Shown: positions 29,014 through 37,994, counted from the stretch's first letter. The stretch is DNA of 64,000 nt from Coprococcus sp. (GCA_017935345.1 JAGBHU010000042.1:62001-126000); one strand, 5' to 3'. Made by a program: numbers and translations. The notes: generated by a model from the sequence alone, not told the origin.

Positions 29014-30609
29014 TCAATAAGCCATATAAACAAAGGAAGCTGCATCATACCCCGGACCATAGATACCGTATATAATAACCGCAAATATCGCCAAAAGGTA
29101 AACTGCCCATCTGAATACGATATTCTGTCGTCCTATCGAATCTCTAATGGATACACCGCGGAGCTGTAATATACTGATTATACCAAATATCAGGATTGCT
29201 ATAATCGCAAGTCTGAAGCCCGCTTCGTTAAGACCATATTTATATAATGTTCCGTCAAACAAAGTCCATACCTTAAAATCTGTAAATGTTGTCTTAAGAG
29301 CATATTTACTGAGCCACAATGTGCCCGGTCTTGTAAGCAGACGGCCTCCCGCAAATATACAAGTGGTCCGAATCATCTGGAACACTCCGAATGACCATGT
29401 ATCCATCTTGATATTGAGCTTTCTTCCCAATGCCTTGAACGAATCTCCAAATGTTACAGACATAAATATCATAAATGCATAGTAAATACCCCATGCAAGA
29501 TACGTCTTACCTGTGCCATGCCACAAACCCGTCAGCACCCATGTTACAGTAACCGGAATGACGGTTACAAGGCTTCTGGTCAGCCAGTCAGGAAGCTCTT
29601 TCTTCTTACAGGCTTTACCTATATTCTTAACAAGATCAGATGTAGATATCGGATAATATACATAATCCTTAAACCAGCCACCAAGAGTCATATGCCACCT
29701 TCTCCAGAATTCCGTTACGGACTTTGCAGAGAAAGGATGGTCAAAATTCAAATCAAGCTCTACGCCAAACATCTGTGATACACCTCTGGCTATATCCATA
29801 CAGCCTGAGAAATCAGCATATATATACACAACATCAAGAATCATGGCAACTAAGAACATGGCTCCTGACGTATGTCTGAAATCATCATATACGCCTGATA
29901 TAAATATATCGATTCTGTCTGCAATAACAAGCTTCTTGAAAAATCCCCATACAATAAGCTGCATTCCCTTGCAGAATCTGTCATAGTCAAATCTAAGCTC
30001 CTGCTTTAACCGCTGTCCCAATTTACCATATCGCTCTATCGGTCCCTGAAGAATATGAGGGAAATAAATCGCATACAGAAGGAATCTTGCATAATTCTTT
30101 TCATAATCCACTCTCTTCCAGTACACATCAAGCAGATAACTCAAAGATGAAAAGGTATAATAAGAAATACCTAACGGAACGATAATCCACGCTGCATTAA
30201 AATGTGTATCTGCACCTAAAAGTCCAAACAGACTGTTGAGCGGTCCTACCGCAAACCTTGTAAACTTAATTACGGCCAGTATACCCACATTGAGTATCAG
30301 AAGCAGTACAAGAATCTTTTTGCACTTCTTCTTTGCAGCATCCTTTAAAGCCTTTTTCTCTTTTCTGTCATATTCGCCCTCGGCAATGGTCTTGTCCATA
30401 TTCTCGTATATACGTCCCATGCCACGACCGGCAAGAAATACTGAAAACGAAGTCACAAAAATAAACGGGAAATATTTCACTCCCGCTATACCATAGAACA
30501 CAAGGCTTGACGCAAGAAGCACCAGCCATCTAAACTTCACAGGGCATATATAGAATACGAGTGCCGTAATAGCAATAAAAATCAAAAAGTTTAATTCTAC
30601 AAATGTCAT
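29014..30609 (-). CDS. MBOAT family O-acyltransferase (DltB/AlgI-like)
   Basis: 531 residues, about 11-12 membrane helices. Family features include LGISYYTFSSLSYLLDVY (about 145-165), PHILQGPIERY, FWRRWHMTLGGWFKDYVYYP (about 303) and the invariant catalytic His in TGLWHGTG (about 358-365). It should take an acyl group from the carrier protein in the cytoplasm and pass it across the membrane. A Lys/Arg-rich loop (about 80-96, DRKEKKALKDAAKKKCKK) is unusually charged and may contact the carrier protein. GGGAG lies 7 nt before the ATG. It lies directly downstream of the ACP, as in dlt-type operons. Confidence 0.92.
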   Translation of the reverse strand: MTFVELNFLIFIAITALVFYICPVKFRWLVLLASSLVFYGIAGVKYFPFIFVTSFSVFLAGRGMGRIYENMDKTIAEGEYDRKEKKALKDAAKKKCKKILVLLLILNVGILAVIKFTRFAVGPLNSLFGLLGADTHFNAAWIIVPLGISYYTFSSLSYLLDVYWKRVDYEKNYARFLLYAIYFPHILQGPIERYGKLGQRLKQELRFDYDRFCKGMQLIVWGFFKKLVIADRIDIFISGVYDDFRHTSGAMFLVAMILDVVYIYADFSGCMDIARGVSQMFGVELDLNFDHPFSAKSVTEFWRRWHMTLGGWFKDYVYYPISTSDLVKNIGKACKKKELPDWLTRSLVTVIPVTVTWVLTGLWHGTGKTYLAWGIYYAFMIFMSVTFGDSFKALGRKLNIKMDTWSFGVFQMIRTTCIFAGGRLLTRPGTLWLSKYALKTTFTDFKVWTLFDGTLYKYGLNEAGFRLAIIAILIFGIISILQLRGVSIRDSIGRQNIVFRWAVYLLAIFAVIIYGIYGPGYDAASFVYMAY

Positions 30610-30629
30610 GTTATTTCTCCCATGTTAAA

Positions 30630-30651
30630 GGCAGTGTCATACGGCACTGCC
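30630..30651 (-). other. Intra-operon hairpin between ACP and MBOAT genes
   Basis: GGCAGTG (30630-30636) pairs with CACTGCC (30645-30651), an 8-base loop between. On the minus strand only TTTAAC follows, so it is at most a weak terminator. It may lower expression of the membrane genes relative to the ligase and carrier, or stabilise the upstream mRNA. Confidence 0.45.
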
Positions 30652-30666
30652 CCATGTATTTCTTTA

Positions 30667-30891
30667 TTAGTCCATTAATTCCTGAACCATCTTCCACATT
30701 GCATCAACCGAATCAAAATTTGCAGGAACAATATACTCCATATCAATTTCGATATCGAAGGTTTCCTCAAGCTCTGCCAAAATAGATGTCATATCGATTG
30801 AATCGATAACCTTGTCTGTGTACAGCTTCTTGTCTGTCATCCAGTCAACCTTGCTATTTGCTCTCTTTAATGCTTCTAATAATTCTTCCAT
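30667..30891 (-). CDS. Acyl carrier protein
   Basis: 74 residues. The phosphopantetheine attachment site is Ser31 in KVIDSIDMTS. The helix II pattern DMTSILAELEETFDIEIDME and the acidic nature are normal for an ACP. The C-terminal part (PANFDSVDAMWKMVQELMD) is like fatty-acid and assembly-line ACPs; the W-N-T-P segment of DltC is absent. It sits 17 bases after the AMP-forming ligase that presumably loads it and before the MBOAT that presumably unloads it. Confidence 0.9.
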   Translation of the reverse strand: MEELLEALKRANSKVDWMTDKKLYTDKVIDSIDMTSILAELEETFDIEIDMEYIVPANFDSVDAMWKMVQELMD

Positions 30892-30908
30892 GATACTCCT
30901 CCTTATAC

Positions 30909-32318
30909 CTACTGTGGTAATTCTTTATATAACGTCTTTCCGGCTTCATTTCTAGGTATCTTATCGATTACCAGCACCTGAAATGCCCTGTTATTAATAT
31001 GCGTACGTTCTCCAATAAGAGCAGCTACCTTCTCGGTGTAGTCTGCATCTGTAATATATATATTCATCATCTCATCTGTTCCATTGCTGGCACAGTCCAA
31101 ATCAGGATATTCCTTTTTAATAATTCTGTCTATCTCATCCAGATTGATTCTGTTTCCAAACAGTTTCAGAAAACGCTTCTTTCTGCCAACGATGAAGAAG
31201 AAACCATCCTTGTCCATCTTTGCCATGTCACCTGTCTCAAGACGTCCGTTCCTTTCATCTCCCTTAATAAGGTCATCACCACACTCTGCATAACCGAGAG
31301 TAACATTTTCTCCCTCGTATACAAGTTCTCCGACAAGCTCAGGCTCCGTTATGATATTGCCGCTCACATCAACTAAATCAAAGCGTCCTCCCGGAATGGC
31401 GATACCCATACTTCCATATTTCTCAAGTGCCTTATCGGCAGGAAGATACGCCATACGAGCTGTTGCTTCCGTCTGTCCATACATAACAATGAATTTTTTT
31501 CCTTTATTCATGGCATACTCGGCAAATTCTTTGTGAAGCTCCGGTGCCAGCTTACCGCCTGCCTGTGTCATATATCGCAAATCCGGCAAGTCCATCCTGA
31601 AAAATCTGACCCTTTTCAGCATCTCATACGTGTAAGGGACTCCGCCAAATGACGTAGCCTTATTCGCCTTCATAAAATCCCAGAATTCTTTTGCTACAAT
31701 CGTACTTGTCGTAAGAAGCATTGTTGCCCCTGCAAGTACATGACTGTTTACGATGGAAAGTCCGTATGTGTAGTTCATAGGAAGTGTTGTTACGGGTCTT
31801 TCCGAATCATCTATCTCAAGATATTTTACAATCGCTTCTGCATTTGACTGAATATTCCTGTAGCTCTGACGTACCAGCTTCGGACTTCCCGTGGAGCCGG
31901 AGGTTGTCAGCAAAAGTGCCAAATCATCATGAAGCGGATATACTTTATTATAACCTGTTTTTAATACACAGTAATCATATCCCTCAGACACAAGCTCCAT
32001 ACCGTCATATCGCGCTCTGAGCTCCTTTGGTATATATAAATACTGCGGCTGATATATATCCATCAGCTGCGCTGCCAGCGTCTCATCTATATTCATATCA
32101 ATCATAAGCGGAACAATTCTGTTATACAGGAAACTCAAGTATCCTGCCATAGAACCTACAACATTCTTACAAAAACAAAACACAAGACTTCTTGTAGGAA
32201 TGATCTCTCCGATGTCCTTGGCATAGGTCTCAAGCTCTCTATAGGTAATCGATATCCCTTCACTTGAAACTGCTGCCACCTTATCACCATATTTCCCAAA
32301 TTCATTATAATAACACAT
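30909..32318 (-). CDS. AMP-forming acyl/aminoacyl ligase (AMP-binding family)
   Basis: 469 residues. ATP-dependent adenylate-forming enzyme that should activate a carboxylic acid and load it on the ACP. Motifs in order: P-loop LLTTSGSTGSPKLVRQS (about 134-150), the Y-G-Q-T-E motif VMYGQTEATARM (about 277), GRLETGDMAKMDKDGFFFIVGRKK (A7-A8 region) and the C-terminal catalytic Lys in NEAGKTLYKEL (about 462). The ATG at 32318 has AAGGA 8 nt upstream. It resembles DltA in size and setting, but the substrate-pocket residues cannot be assigned by eye. The 104 bases upstream hold no clear promoter, so it is probably co-transcribed with the E1-like gene. Confidence 0.9.
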   Translation of the reverse strand: MCYYNEFGKYGDKVAAVSSEGISITYRELETYAKDIGEIIPTRSLVFCFCKNVVGSMAGYLSFLYNRIVPLMIDMNIDETLAAQLMDIYQPQYLYIPKELRARYDGMELVSEGYDYCVLKTGYNKVYPLHDDLALLLTTSGSTGSPKLVRQSYRNIQSNAEAIVKYLEIDDSERPVTTLPMNYTYGLSIVNSHVLAGATMLLTTSTIVAKEFWDFMKANKATSFGGVPYTYEMLKRVRFFRMDLPDLRYMTQAGGKLAPELHKEFAEYAMNKGKKFIVMYGQTEATARMAYLPADKALEKYGSMGIAIPGGRFDLVDVSGNIITEPELVGELVYEGENVTLGYAECGDDLIKGDERNGRLETGDMAKMDKDGFFFIVGRKKRFLKLFGNRINLDEIDRIIKKEYPDLDCASNGTDEMMNIYITDADYTEKVAALIGERTHINNRAFQVLVIDKIPRNEAGKTLYKELPQ

Positions 32319-32422
32319 GTACTACATCCTTCTCTCAAATATTTCCAAAATTAGACAAAGATTTCCATATCTCAACTTATAATATCAATAATAAACCCAA
32401 AATGCAAGCAATTACAACTTTT

Positions 32423-33304
32423 TCATATTTTGCCATCCTGACAATATGGACACAACGGATTTCTTTCAATATGAATCGTTTGAAACATCGATGTTTTATT
32501 GATTGTTCTGAAATCAAAGCCTGCCTTTTTCGCCTCAGCATTAAAATATGCAGTATTCCAATATTTAAACGATTTTAATCCTCTCGAATTTTGTAAATCA
32601 TGGCATTTTCCAAACCCAATATAAAAAGTATTATACGCAGGTTTATCATATCCTATTAAAATTTTTACCGCTTCATTCACCATAATACCTGCTGCCGAAA
32701 ATAACGTAGGTGCCATAACGGCTACGTCACCCCTGTTTACTGAAAGCTTATCTACAACGGCAACCTTTTTTTCATCAAAAAGGCAATGGAAACAAGCGGT
32801 CTTAGTTGGGTCAAATATATATCCAAAATAAGCATAATCCATAATCCCATAAAACAACATCGGTATATTCTTACGTCTGGCACAATCCGCCAATACAAAT
32901 TTATACTTAAATCGGTCTACACAATCAAAAATAATCTCTGCATCGCCAACCATATCATCTATATTATATCTTGTAAATTTCTCGTCAAAATATTCAACCT
33001 TTACATTGGGATTTATACTATGTACAGTCAATGCTGCCGATTCAGCCTTATTCATTCCAACCCGTTCTTCTCCCAGGCAATGTATAAACTGTCTGTTTTT
33101 ATTCGATTCCATAAAGATATCAAAATCACAAATCCTGATGCACCCTACCCCAATCAAAGCAAGCATCGTAATTGTAGGAGAACCCGTACCACCTGCTCCT
33201 GCAACAAATACAGTCGTATTTTTTATCTTTTCCTGAGCCTCCTCATCCCATCCATCCAGCAAAAAATGTCTTGTATATCGCTCTTTTTCTTCTGTACTTA
33301 ACAT
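32423..33304 (-). CDS. ThiF/MoeB/HesA-family E1-like adenylyltransferase
   Basis: 293 residues. In this family ATP is used to adenylate the C-terminus of a small ubiquitin-fold protein (ThiS, MoaD) or of a peptide or amino-acid carboxylate. It has the nucleotide-binding loop VAGAGGTGSP (34-43), DFD at 60-62, the Arg-finger region ESNKNRQF (66-73), FDCVDRFKYK and two zinc-binding Cys pairs, C171-x2-C174 and C285-x2-C288. No ThiS- or MoaD-like gene is nearby. The start has AGGAGG 6 nt upstream. It is the first gene after the two-component system and appears to head the acylation operon, which is not a known place for an E1 protein. Confidence 0.88.
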   Translation of the reverse strand: MLSTEEKERYTRHFLLDGWDEEAQEKIKNTTVFVAGAGGTGSPTITMLALIGVGCIRICDFDIFMESNKNRQFIHCLGEERVGMNKAESAALTVHSINPNVKVEYFDEKFTRYNIDDMVGDAEIIFDCVDRFKYKFVLADCARRKNIPMLFYGIMDYAYFGYIFDPTKTACFHCLFDEKKVAVVDKLSVNRGDVAVMAPTLFSAAGIMVNEAVKILIGYDKPAYNTFYIGFGKCHDLQNSRGLKSFKYWNTAYFNAEAKKAGFDFRTINKTSMFQTIHIERNPLCPYCQDGKI

Positions 33305-33338
33305 AGATTACCTCCTTAAGTCTTCATTAAGCAAACCT

Positions 33339-33371
33339 ATCATATGACCTGTTTTTGTAATCTATGTGTAA
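33339..33371 (-). promoter_or_regulatory. Promoter of the E1-acylation operon with tandem 11-bp regulator box
   Basis: Minus-strand order: TTACACATAGA then TTACAAAAACA (33350-33371), two direct 11-base units both starting TTACA, then 5 bases, then a -10 TATGAT (33339-33344). No good -35 is present because the box covers that place, which is the layout of activation by an OmpR/PhoB-type regulator. The same architecture occurs at 35546-35578. Confidence 0.65.
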
Positions 33372-33378
33372 TAACCTC

Positions 33379-34794
33379 TTATTCATTTTTTGTATCCGTA
33401 TAGGGAATCCATAGTATAAATTCTGTCCATCCGTCTCTGCTGCTTACCCCGACACCCCCTCTATGCTTCTCTGCAATCTGTGCCACAAAAGATAAACCGA
33501 TACCATAACTTTTATCTCTGCTTCTTGCCTTATCCTGCTTATAGAAAACATCCCATATCTTTTCCTGCTCTTCTTCAGATATAAGCGGTCCGTCATTTTT
33601 TACGGAAAAAACGGCTCTGTCACCATCCACCTGAAACGTGGTCTTTATATGACATCCGGTGCCTCCATATTTTGCTGCATTTTCAATATAGTTCATAATG
33701 GCTCTTTGAAGTAATATGGCATTACCGGTTATGATTGTCTTTTCAACCGAATGCTCCATATTAATATCCGGCAGCTCCTGCTCAATCTTCCGGCATATAT
33801 TTTCCATGAAATCTTCTGTTGATATTATTTCCATCTCACATAAACAGCCATCCGTTTCTAATTTTGATAAATCTATCATGCCTGTTATCAGATTATTCAC
33901 TGATTCACATTCATCTATGATAATATCACAATATCTCATAATCTTATCATTATCCTTAGCAACAATCTGTGCATTCTCTGCATATCCTCTTATGGTTGTT
34001 ATAGGCGTTTTTAGTTCATGGGAAAGATTGCGAATCAATGTTTTTCTGCTCTCCAGTTCGTTTTTCAATTTATCAATCCGCAGACTTAACTCCTCAGATA
34101 ATTTATTTACGGAATATGCCAAAATTTCGAATTCATCACCATCCGTACAGAGTAATCTTTCACTAAAATCCAACTCCGACATTTTTTCTGTCACGACAGT
34201 TATCTGTTCCAGCCGGTTCATAGACGGCCTAAGCAAAATCCAGAAGGATATGGTTCCGACTATTGCAATACTGATGCCGATAATAATGATAAAAATGGTT
34301 ACCAGCTCTATATCCTGCTCTATGCCCTTGGTTGATTTATTCATTACGATATAATTTCCGTTTTCCGTCATGCGAATATATATTAATTTAGCTGTCTCAT
34401 CTTGAACGTTTCTCTTTTTCACAAAATATGATGTTCCCTTCTCTGCCTCCCTTTTATACTGTTCAATCCAGCGTTCCGTCCCATTCATACCTGTTTTTGT
34501 GGAAGATACAATACCGTCCTCTTCATTCTCTCCCAGTTCATCAGACACGACTACCGTCGTACGAATTAAATAATCTGTTTCAATTTTATCCAATAATTCC
34601 TTAAGTTTATCTGCATCATTCTTAATTGTCTGTTCTACAGAATCCGCACAATTCAACATATTCTTTCTTGAGTTGTTTATAAACAACGGACGCAGTAAAA
34701 AACGACAGCATACAGCAACGATAAGCATGCAGCAGATAGTGCATACAAGAAATAACACGATTATTTTACTCCGAAAGCTCATTTTCAACTTCAT
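33379..34794 (-). CDS. Two-component sensor histidine kinase
   Basis: 471 residues. Membrane helices at about 9-30 and 165-190 enclose an extracellular sensor of about 130 residues. A HAMP region follows (about 190-245), then the dimerisation box with phospho-acceptor His259 in NLSHELKTPITTIRGY, the N box (AIMNYIENAAKYGG) and the ATP-lid motifs (VKNDGP, YGIGLSFV). The ATG overlaps the response-regulator stop as ATGA. Its signal is unknown; the position next to a surface-polymer locus suggests an envelope cue. Confidence 0.93.
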   Translation of the reverse strand: MKLKMSFRSKIIVLFLVCTICCMLIVAVCCRFLLRPLFINNSRKNMLNCADSVEQTIKNDADKLKELLDKIETDYLIRTTVVVSDELGENEEDGIVSSTKTGMNGTERWIEQYKREAEKGTSYFVKKRNVQDETAKLIYIRMTENGNYIVMNKSTKGIEQDIELVTIFIIIIGISIAIVGTISFWILLRPSMNRLEQITVVTEKMSELDFSERLLCTDGDEFEILAYSVNKLSEELSLRIDKLKNELESRKTLIRNLSHELKTPITTIRGYAENAQIVAKDNDKIMRYCDIIIDECESVNNLITGMIDLSKLETDGCLCEMEIISTEDFMENICRKIEQELPDINMEHSVEKTIITGNAILLQRAIMNYIENAAKYGGTGCHIKTTFQVDGDRAVFSVKNDGPLISEEEQEKIWDVFYKQDKARSRDKSYGIGLSFVAQIAEKHRGGVGVSSRDGWTEFILWIPYTDTKNE

Positions 34795-35474
34795 TCCTGC
34801 ACTACCTCATCATCAAAACTATAGCCTACACCCCTTACCGTTCGTATATATTCTCCTGCTTCTCCAAGAGATTGACGAAGCATCTTAATATGTGTATCGA
34901 TTACTCTGTCATTTCCTTCATAATCAATTCCCCATACCTTCTCCAAAATCATCTCTCTTGACAATACGATTTTTGAATTCTGCATAAGAAGTAGCAAAAG
35001 TCTGTATTCCTTTACTGTAAGCTTCAGTTCTTCTCCCTTAAAATAAACCTTACACTCTGCTTGTGAAAGCCTCAAATCCCTACAGATATAATCCTGTTCA
35101 TGTATGCGGTTCCATTCATTGATAAGCCTCTTTGCTCGTTCCAAAAGCACCGCACGTTTAAATGGCTTTGCCACATAATCATCCGCTCCCTTTTGGAGCG
35201 TTCTCACTTCATCCATCTCACCAGTCAGTGCCGTCAGTATCAGCACTTTCACATCAAAATGTTCCTTCACATAATCCAGAACCTCCCAACCGTCAAGTCC
35301 CGGCATCATCACATCCAAAACAATCAGCTCCACCAATTCTCCCTGTTCCAGATATTCTATGACCTGCATACCGTTTTTTGCAGAAATGGTTTCATACCCC
35401 TCCATACTAAAAATTTCACACAACAGCTCATTAATTCTATTATCGTCATCTGCAATCAGTATTTTTGCCCCCAT
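34791..35474 (-). CDS. OmpR/PhoB-family response regulator
   Basis: 227 residues. Receiver domain with the acidic pair DD at 10-11, phospho-acceptor Asp54 in IVLDVMMPGLDG and Lys in YVAKPF (about 105), then a winged-helix DNA-binding domain with LTVKEYRLLLLLMQN, VWGIDYEGNDRVIDTHIKMLRQ and VRGVGYSFD. Proteins of this class bind tandem direct repeats with an 11-base period, and just such a repeat lies in its own promoter region (35557-35578) and ahead of the E1-headed operon (33350-33371). Confidence 0.95.
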   Translation of the reverse strand: MGAKILIADDDNRINELLCEIFSMEGYETISAKNGMQVIEYLEQGELVELIVLDVMMPGLDGWEVLDYVKEHFDVKVLILTALTGEMDEVRTLQKGADDYVAKPFKRAVLLERAKRLINEWNRIHEQDYICRDLRLSQAECKVYFKGEELKLTVKEYRLLLLLMQNSKIVLSREMILEKVWGIDYEGNDRVIDTHIKMLRQSLGEAGEYIRTVRGVGYSFDDEVVQE

Positions 35475-35545
35475 GATTACTCCTCTTTCTGCATTTACAA
35501 TTACTATACCATACCTGTCATCGCAAAAAATGACAAATATATTTT

Positions 35546-35578
35546 AGTATTTCATACGAATGTGTTATCTATGTGTAA
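35546..35578 (-). promoter_or_regulatory. Promoter of the two-component operon with tandem 11-bp regulator box
   Basis: Minus-strand TTACACATAGA followed by TAACACATTCG (35557-35578), then 5 bases, then AATACT (35546-35551) as -10. The first unit is identical to the first unit at 33361-33371 and the distances are the same. It suggests autoregulation by the response regulator encoded 72 bases downstream. Confidence 0.6.
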
Positions 35579-35607
35579 TATATCGTTTTTCATACAAACC
35601 GGATATA

Positions 35608-35637
35608 TTGTACAAACTATTTATAATATGATAATAT
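35608..35637 (+). promoter_or_regulatory. Possible promoter for the hexapeptide acyltransferase
   Basis: TTGTAC (35608-35613) and TAATAT (35632-35637) are 18 bases apart in a very AT-rich spacer with several alternative -10-like hexamers. It is divergent from the two-component promoter, so the regulator box between them could affect both. Confidence 0.35.
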
Positions 35638-35687
35638 AATATAAAATTTCATAAAAAATATAGAATACACGGAGAACATATTAACAA

Positions 35688-36509
35688 ATGGAAACAATTA
35701 CAACATTTAATGGTATACAGGAGAACGTCAACGGAAATTACATTTTCGTCAACCCACAAAACAGCAAAATGGAAGGCAGTAAAATAACATTTCACGGCAC
35801 AGGTAACGTACTATTTGTTGAAGATGGTGTAAACCTCAGCAACTCAACCATAGGTTTTCAGGGAAGCAACAGTATTGTTTATTTAAGTAAAAACCGCCAT
35901 ATATATTATGTCAATATCAGCATCAATCATAATTCCACCGTATATCTGGGTAAAAATTGTTATTTTAACGGCAAAATGACAATCGTTGCATCTGAACAGC
36001 AGAATATCATAATCGGAGATGAGGGATTGTTTTCATTTGGCATATTTATCAGAACCGCCGACCCACACCTTATCTATGACGGAATCACAAAGAAACGTAT
36101 AAACCCAAGCCGTTCCGTATTAATCGGTGACCATATATGGCTGGGACAAAATGCCCTTATACTGAAAGGTTCTGTCATTGGATCCGGTGCAATTATAGGT
36201 GGAAATGCAGTCCTTTCCAATAAACGTATTCCTTCAAATACATCAGTTGCGGGAAATCCTGCACGAATTATAAAACATGATGTTTTTTTCTCTGCAGAAT
36301 GTGTCCACGCATGGACGGATGAAATGACTGAAAAATATGAAACGATGGATACCGACAAATATATATACCATCCATCTTCTGATACAGTCGATATGAATCT
36401 CATCGATGAAGAACTTAAAAATGCCGGAAGCGGCACGGAGCGTTTGGACATCATTAAAGAAAAACTGGCAGAGTATACTAAAAAAGACCGTTTTTACATT
36501 GATAAATAA
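35688..36509 (+). CDS. Left-handed beta-helix (hexapeptide) acyltransferase
   Basis: 273 residues. Repeating hexapeptide-like turns run from about residue 40 to 195, with the acceptor/His region RTADPHLIYD and the classic C-terminal coil DHIWLGQNALILKGSVIGSGAIIGGNAVL and VAGNPARIIK, as in CoA-dependent sugar O-acetyltransferases and serine acetyltransferase-like enzymes. The last about 75 residues are an extra acidic tail. Cytoplasmic. It is transcribed away from the two-component system and could supply an acetylated sugar to the same surface polymer. The ribosome binding site GGAG is 13 nt upstream of the ATG, rather far. Confidence 0.85.
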   Translation: METITTFNGIQENVNGNYIFVNPQNSKMEGSKITFHGTGNVLFVEDGVNLSNSTIGFQGSNSIVYLSKNRHIYYVNISINHNSTVYLGKNCYFNGKMTIVASEQQNIIIGDEGLFSFGIFIRTADPHLIYDGITKKRINPSRSVLIGDHIWLGQNALILKGSVIGSGAIIGGNAVLSNKRIPSNTSVAGNPARIIKHDVFFSAECVHAWTDEMTEKYETMDTDKYIYHPSSDTVDMNLIDEELKNAGSGTERLDIIKEKLAEYTKKDRFYIDK

Positions 36510-36514
36510 GCAAA

Positions 36515-36573
36515 AAGCAGGAGACACAAGTGTATATCTTTTACAAAACATATCACTTGCATGTCTCCTGCTT
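36515..36573. terminator. Bidirectional terminator between convergent genes
   Basis: AAGCAGGAGACA (36515-36526) pairs with TGTCTCCTGCTT (36562-36573); an inner AAGTG/CACTT pair extends the stem. T-rich sequence follows on both strands. It separates the hexapeptide acyltransferase from pgi. Confidence 0.75.
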
Positions 36574-36591
36574 ATTATTTTCTATATTCGA

Positions 36592-37947
36592 TTAACCGTT
36601 TATTCTTGCAAGAAGCTCTTTGCCAAGTTCTTCATTTCCCGGCTTGCCAAGTAATGCAAACATGTTCTTCTTGTAGCTCTCAACACCCGGCTGGTTGAAT
36701 GGATTTACACCAAGCACATAGCCGCTTATACCGCATGCGAACTCGAATGTATAGAACAGCTCGCCAAGTGTAAACTCATCAATTCTATCGATATTAACCT
36801 GAATAATTGGTATACCGCCATCTGCATGAGCAAGAATCGTTCCGTTCATGGCACTCTTATTTGCAAAATCTACAGTCTTTCCTGCAAGATAATTAAGACC
36901 ATCCAAATCTGAATCCTCTTCTTCCATGATTATCTCACATGTTGGGTTTAATACATTGATTACCGTTTCAAAATGGTTCTGTGAACCCTGCTGGATAAAC
37001 TGTCCAAGTGAGTGCAAATCCGTTGTGAAGTCTGTAGCCATTGGAAACAGGCCCTTTCCGTCTTTACCTTCACTCTCACCATAGAGCTGCTTCCACCACT
37101 CTGATACAAAGTGAAGTGCCGGCTCAAAATTTGCAAGTATCTCCATCTTTTTGCCCTTATTATATAAAACATTTCTTACTGCTGCATACTTCATGGCATC
37201 TGACTCTTCGAAATCCTGTGCCAGACAGTCACATCTTGCTGAAGCTGCACCTTCCATAAGCTTATCTATGTCTGCACCGCTTACTGCTATTGGAAGAAGA
37301 CCTACTGCCGTAAGAACAGAGAAACGACCTCCTACATCATCAGGCACTACAAATGTCTCATAACCCTCTTCTGTAGCCAGCGTCTTTAATGCTCCCTTTT
37401 CCTTGTCTGTGGTAGCATATATTCTCTTTGCAGCCTCTTCCTTGCCATACTTTTCAATTAATTTCTTCTTAAATATTCTTGTTGCAATACCCGGCTCTGT
37501 TGTTGTTCCTGACTTTGAGATAATATTGATAGAAAAATCTCTGTCGCCAATGACCTGAAGAAGGTGAGCCATATATGTGCTGCTGATATTGCTTCCTGCA
37601 TAATAAATTTCAGGAGTTTTACGAATCTCCTTATCTACTGAATTATAAAAACTATGTCTTAAAGCTTCGATTGCCGCTCTTGCTCCAAGGTAAGAACCAC
37701 CAATACCGATTACAACCAATACATCTGAATCTGACTGAATCTTGGCTGCCGCCTTTTTAATTCTTGCAAACTCCTCCTTGTCATAATCTACAGGAAGGTC
37801 TATCCATCCAAGGAAATCATTTCCCTCGCCTGTCTTGTTTACAAGAGTTGCCTTTGCGGCTATAACCTGCTCCTTAATTGCCGCAATATCTGCGTCATTT
37901 GCCATAGATGCAGCATTCTTAAAATCGAAACTTACTGTTTTTGCCAT
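36592..37947 (-). CDS. pgi: Glucose-6-phosphate isomerase
   Basis: 451 residues, the short Firmicutes form. Interconverts glucose 6-phosphate and fructose 6-phosphate in glycolysis. Seen are [19 protein letters not shown] (about 79-97), [15 protein letters not shown] (sugar-phosphate binding), [16 protein letters not shown] and the catalytic Glu in the [10 protein letters not shown] region, ending with the [15 protein letters not shown] signature. A TTGATT-N17-TACAAT promoter precedes it. Confidence 0.97.
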   Translation of the reverse strand: MAKTVSFDFKNAASMANDADIAAIKEQVIAAKATLVNKTGEGNDFLGWIDLPVDYDKEEFARIKKAAAKIQSDSDVLVVIGIGGSYLGARAAIEALRHSFYNSVDKEIRKTPEIYYAGSNISSTYMAHLLQVIGDRDFSINIISKSGTTTEPGIATRIFKKKLIEKYGKEEAAKRIYATTDKEKGALKTLATEEGYETFVVPDDVGGRFSVLTAVGLLPIAVSGADIDKLMEGAASARCDCLAQDFEESDAMKYAAVRNVLYNKGKKMEILANFEPALHFVSEWWKQLYGESEGKDGKGLFPMATDFTTDLHSLGQFIQQGSQNHFETVINVLNPTCEIIMEEEDSDLDGLNYLAGKTVDFANKSAMNGTILAHADGGIPIIQVNIDRIDEFTLGELFYTFEFACGISGYVLGVNPFNQPGVESYKKNMFALLGKPGNEELGKELLARING

Positions 37948-37994
37948 CTTTTCATCTCTCCTTGCTTTTTAGTTTGATTTCATAGTTAAATCTA

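Noticed and set aside
32786..33301. Plus-strand 171-codon frame opposite the E1-like gene
   Set aside because: Antisense to a gene with clear ThiF/MoeB motifs and promoter; no motif in the frame.
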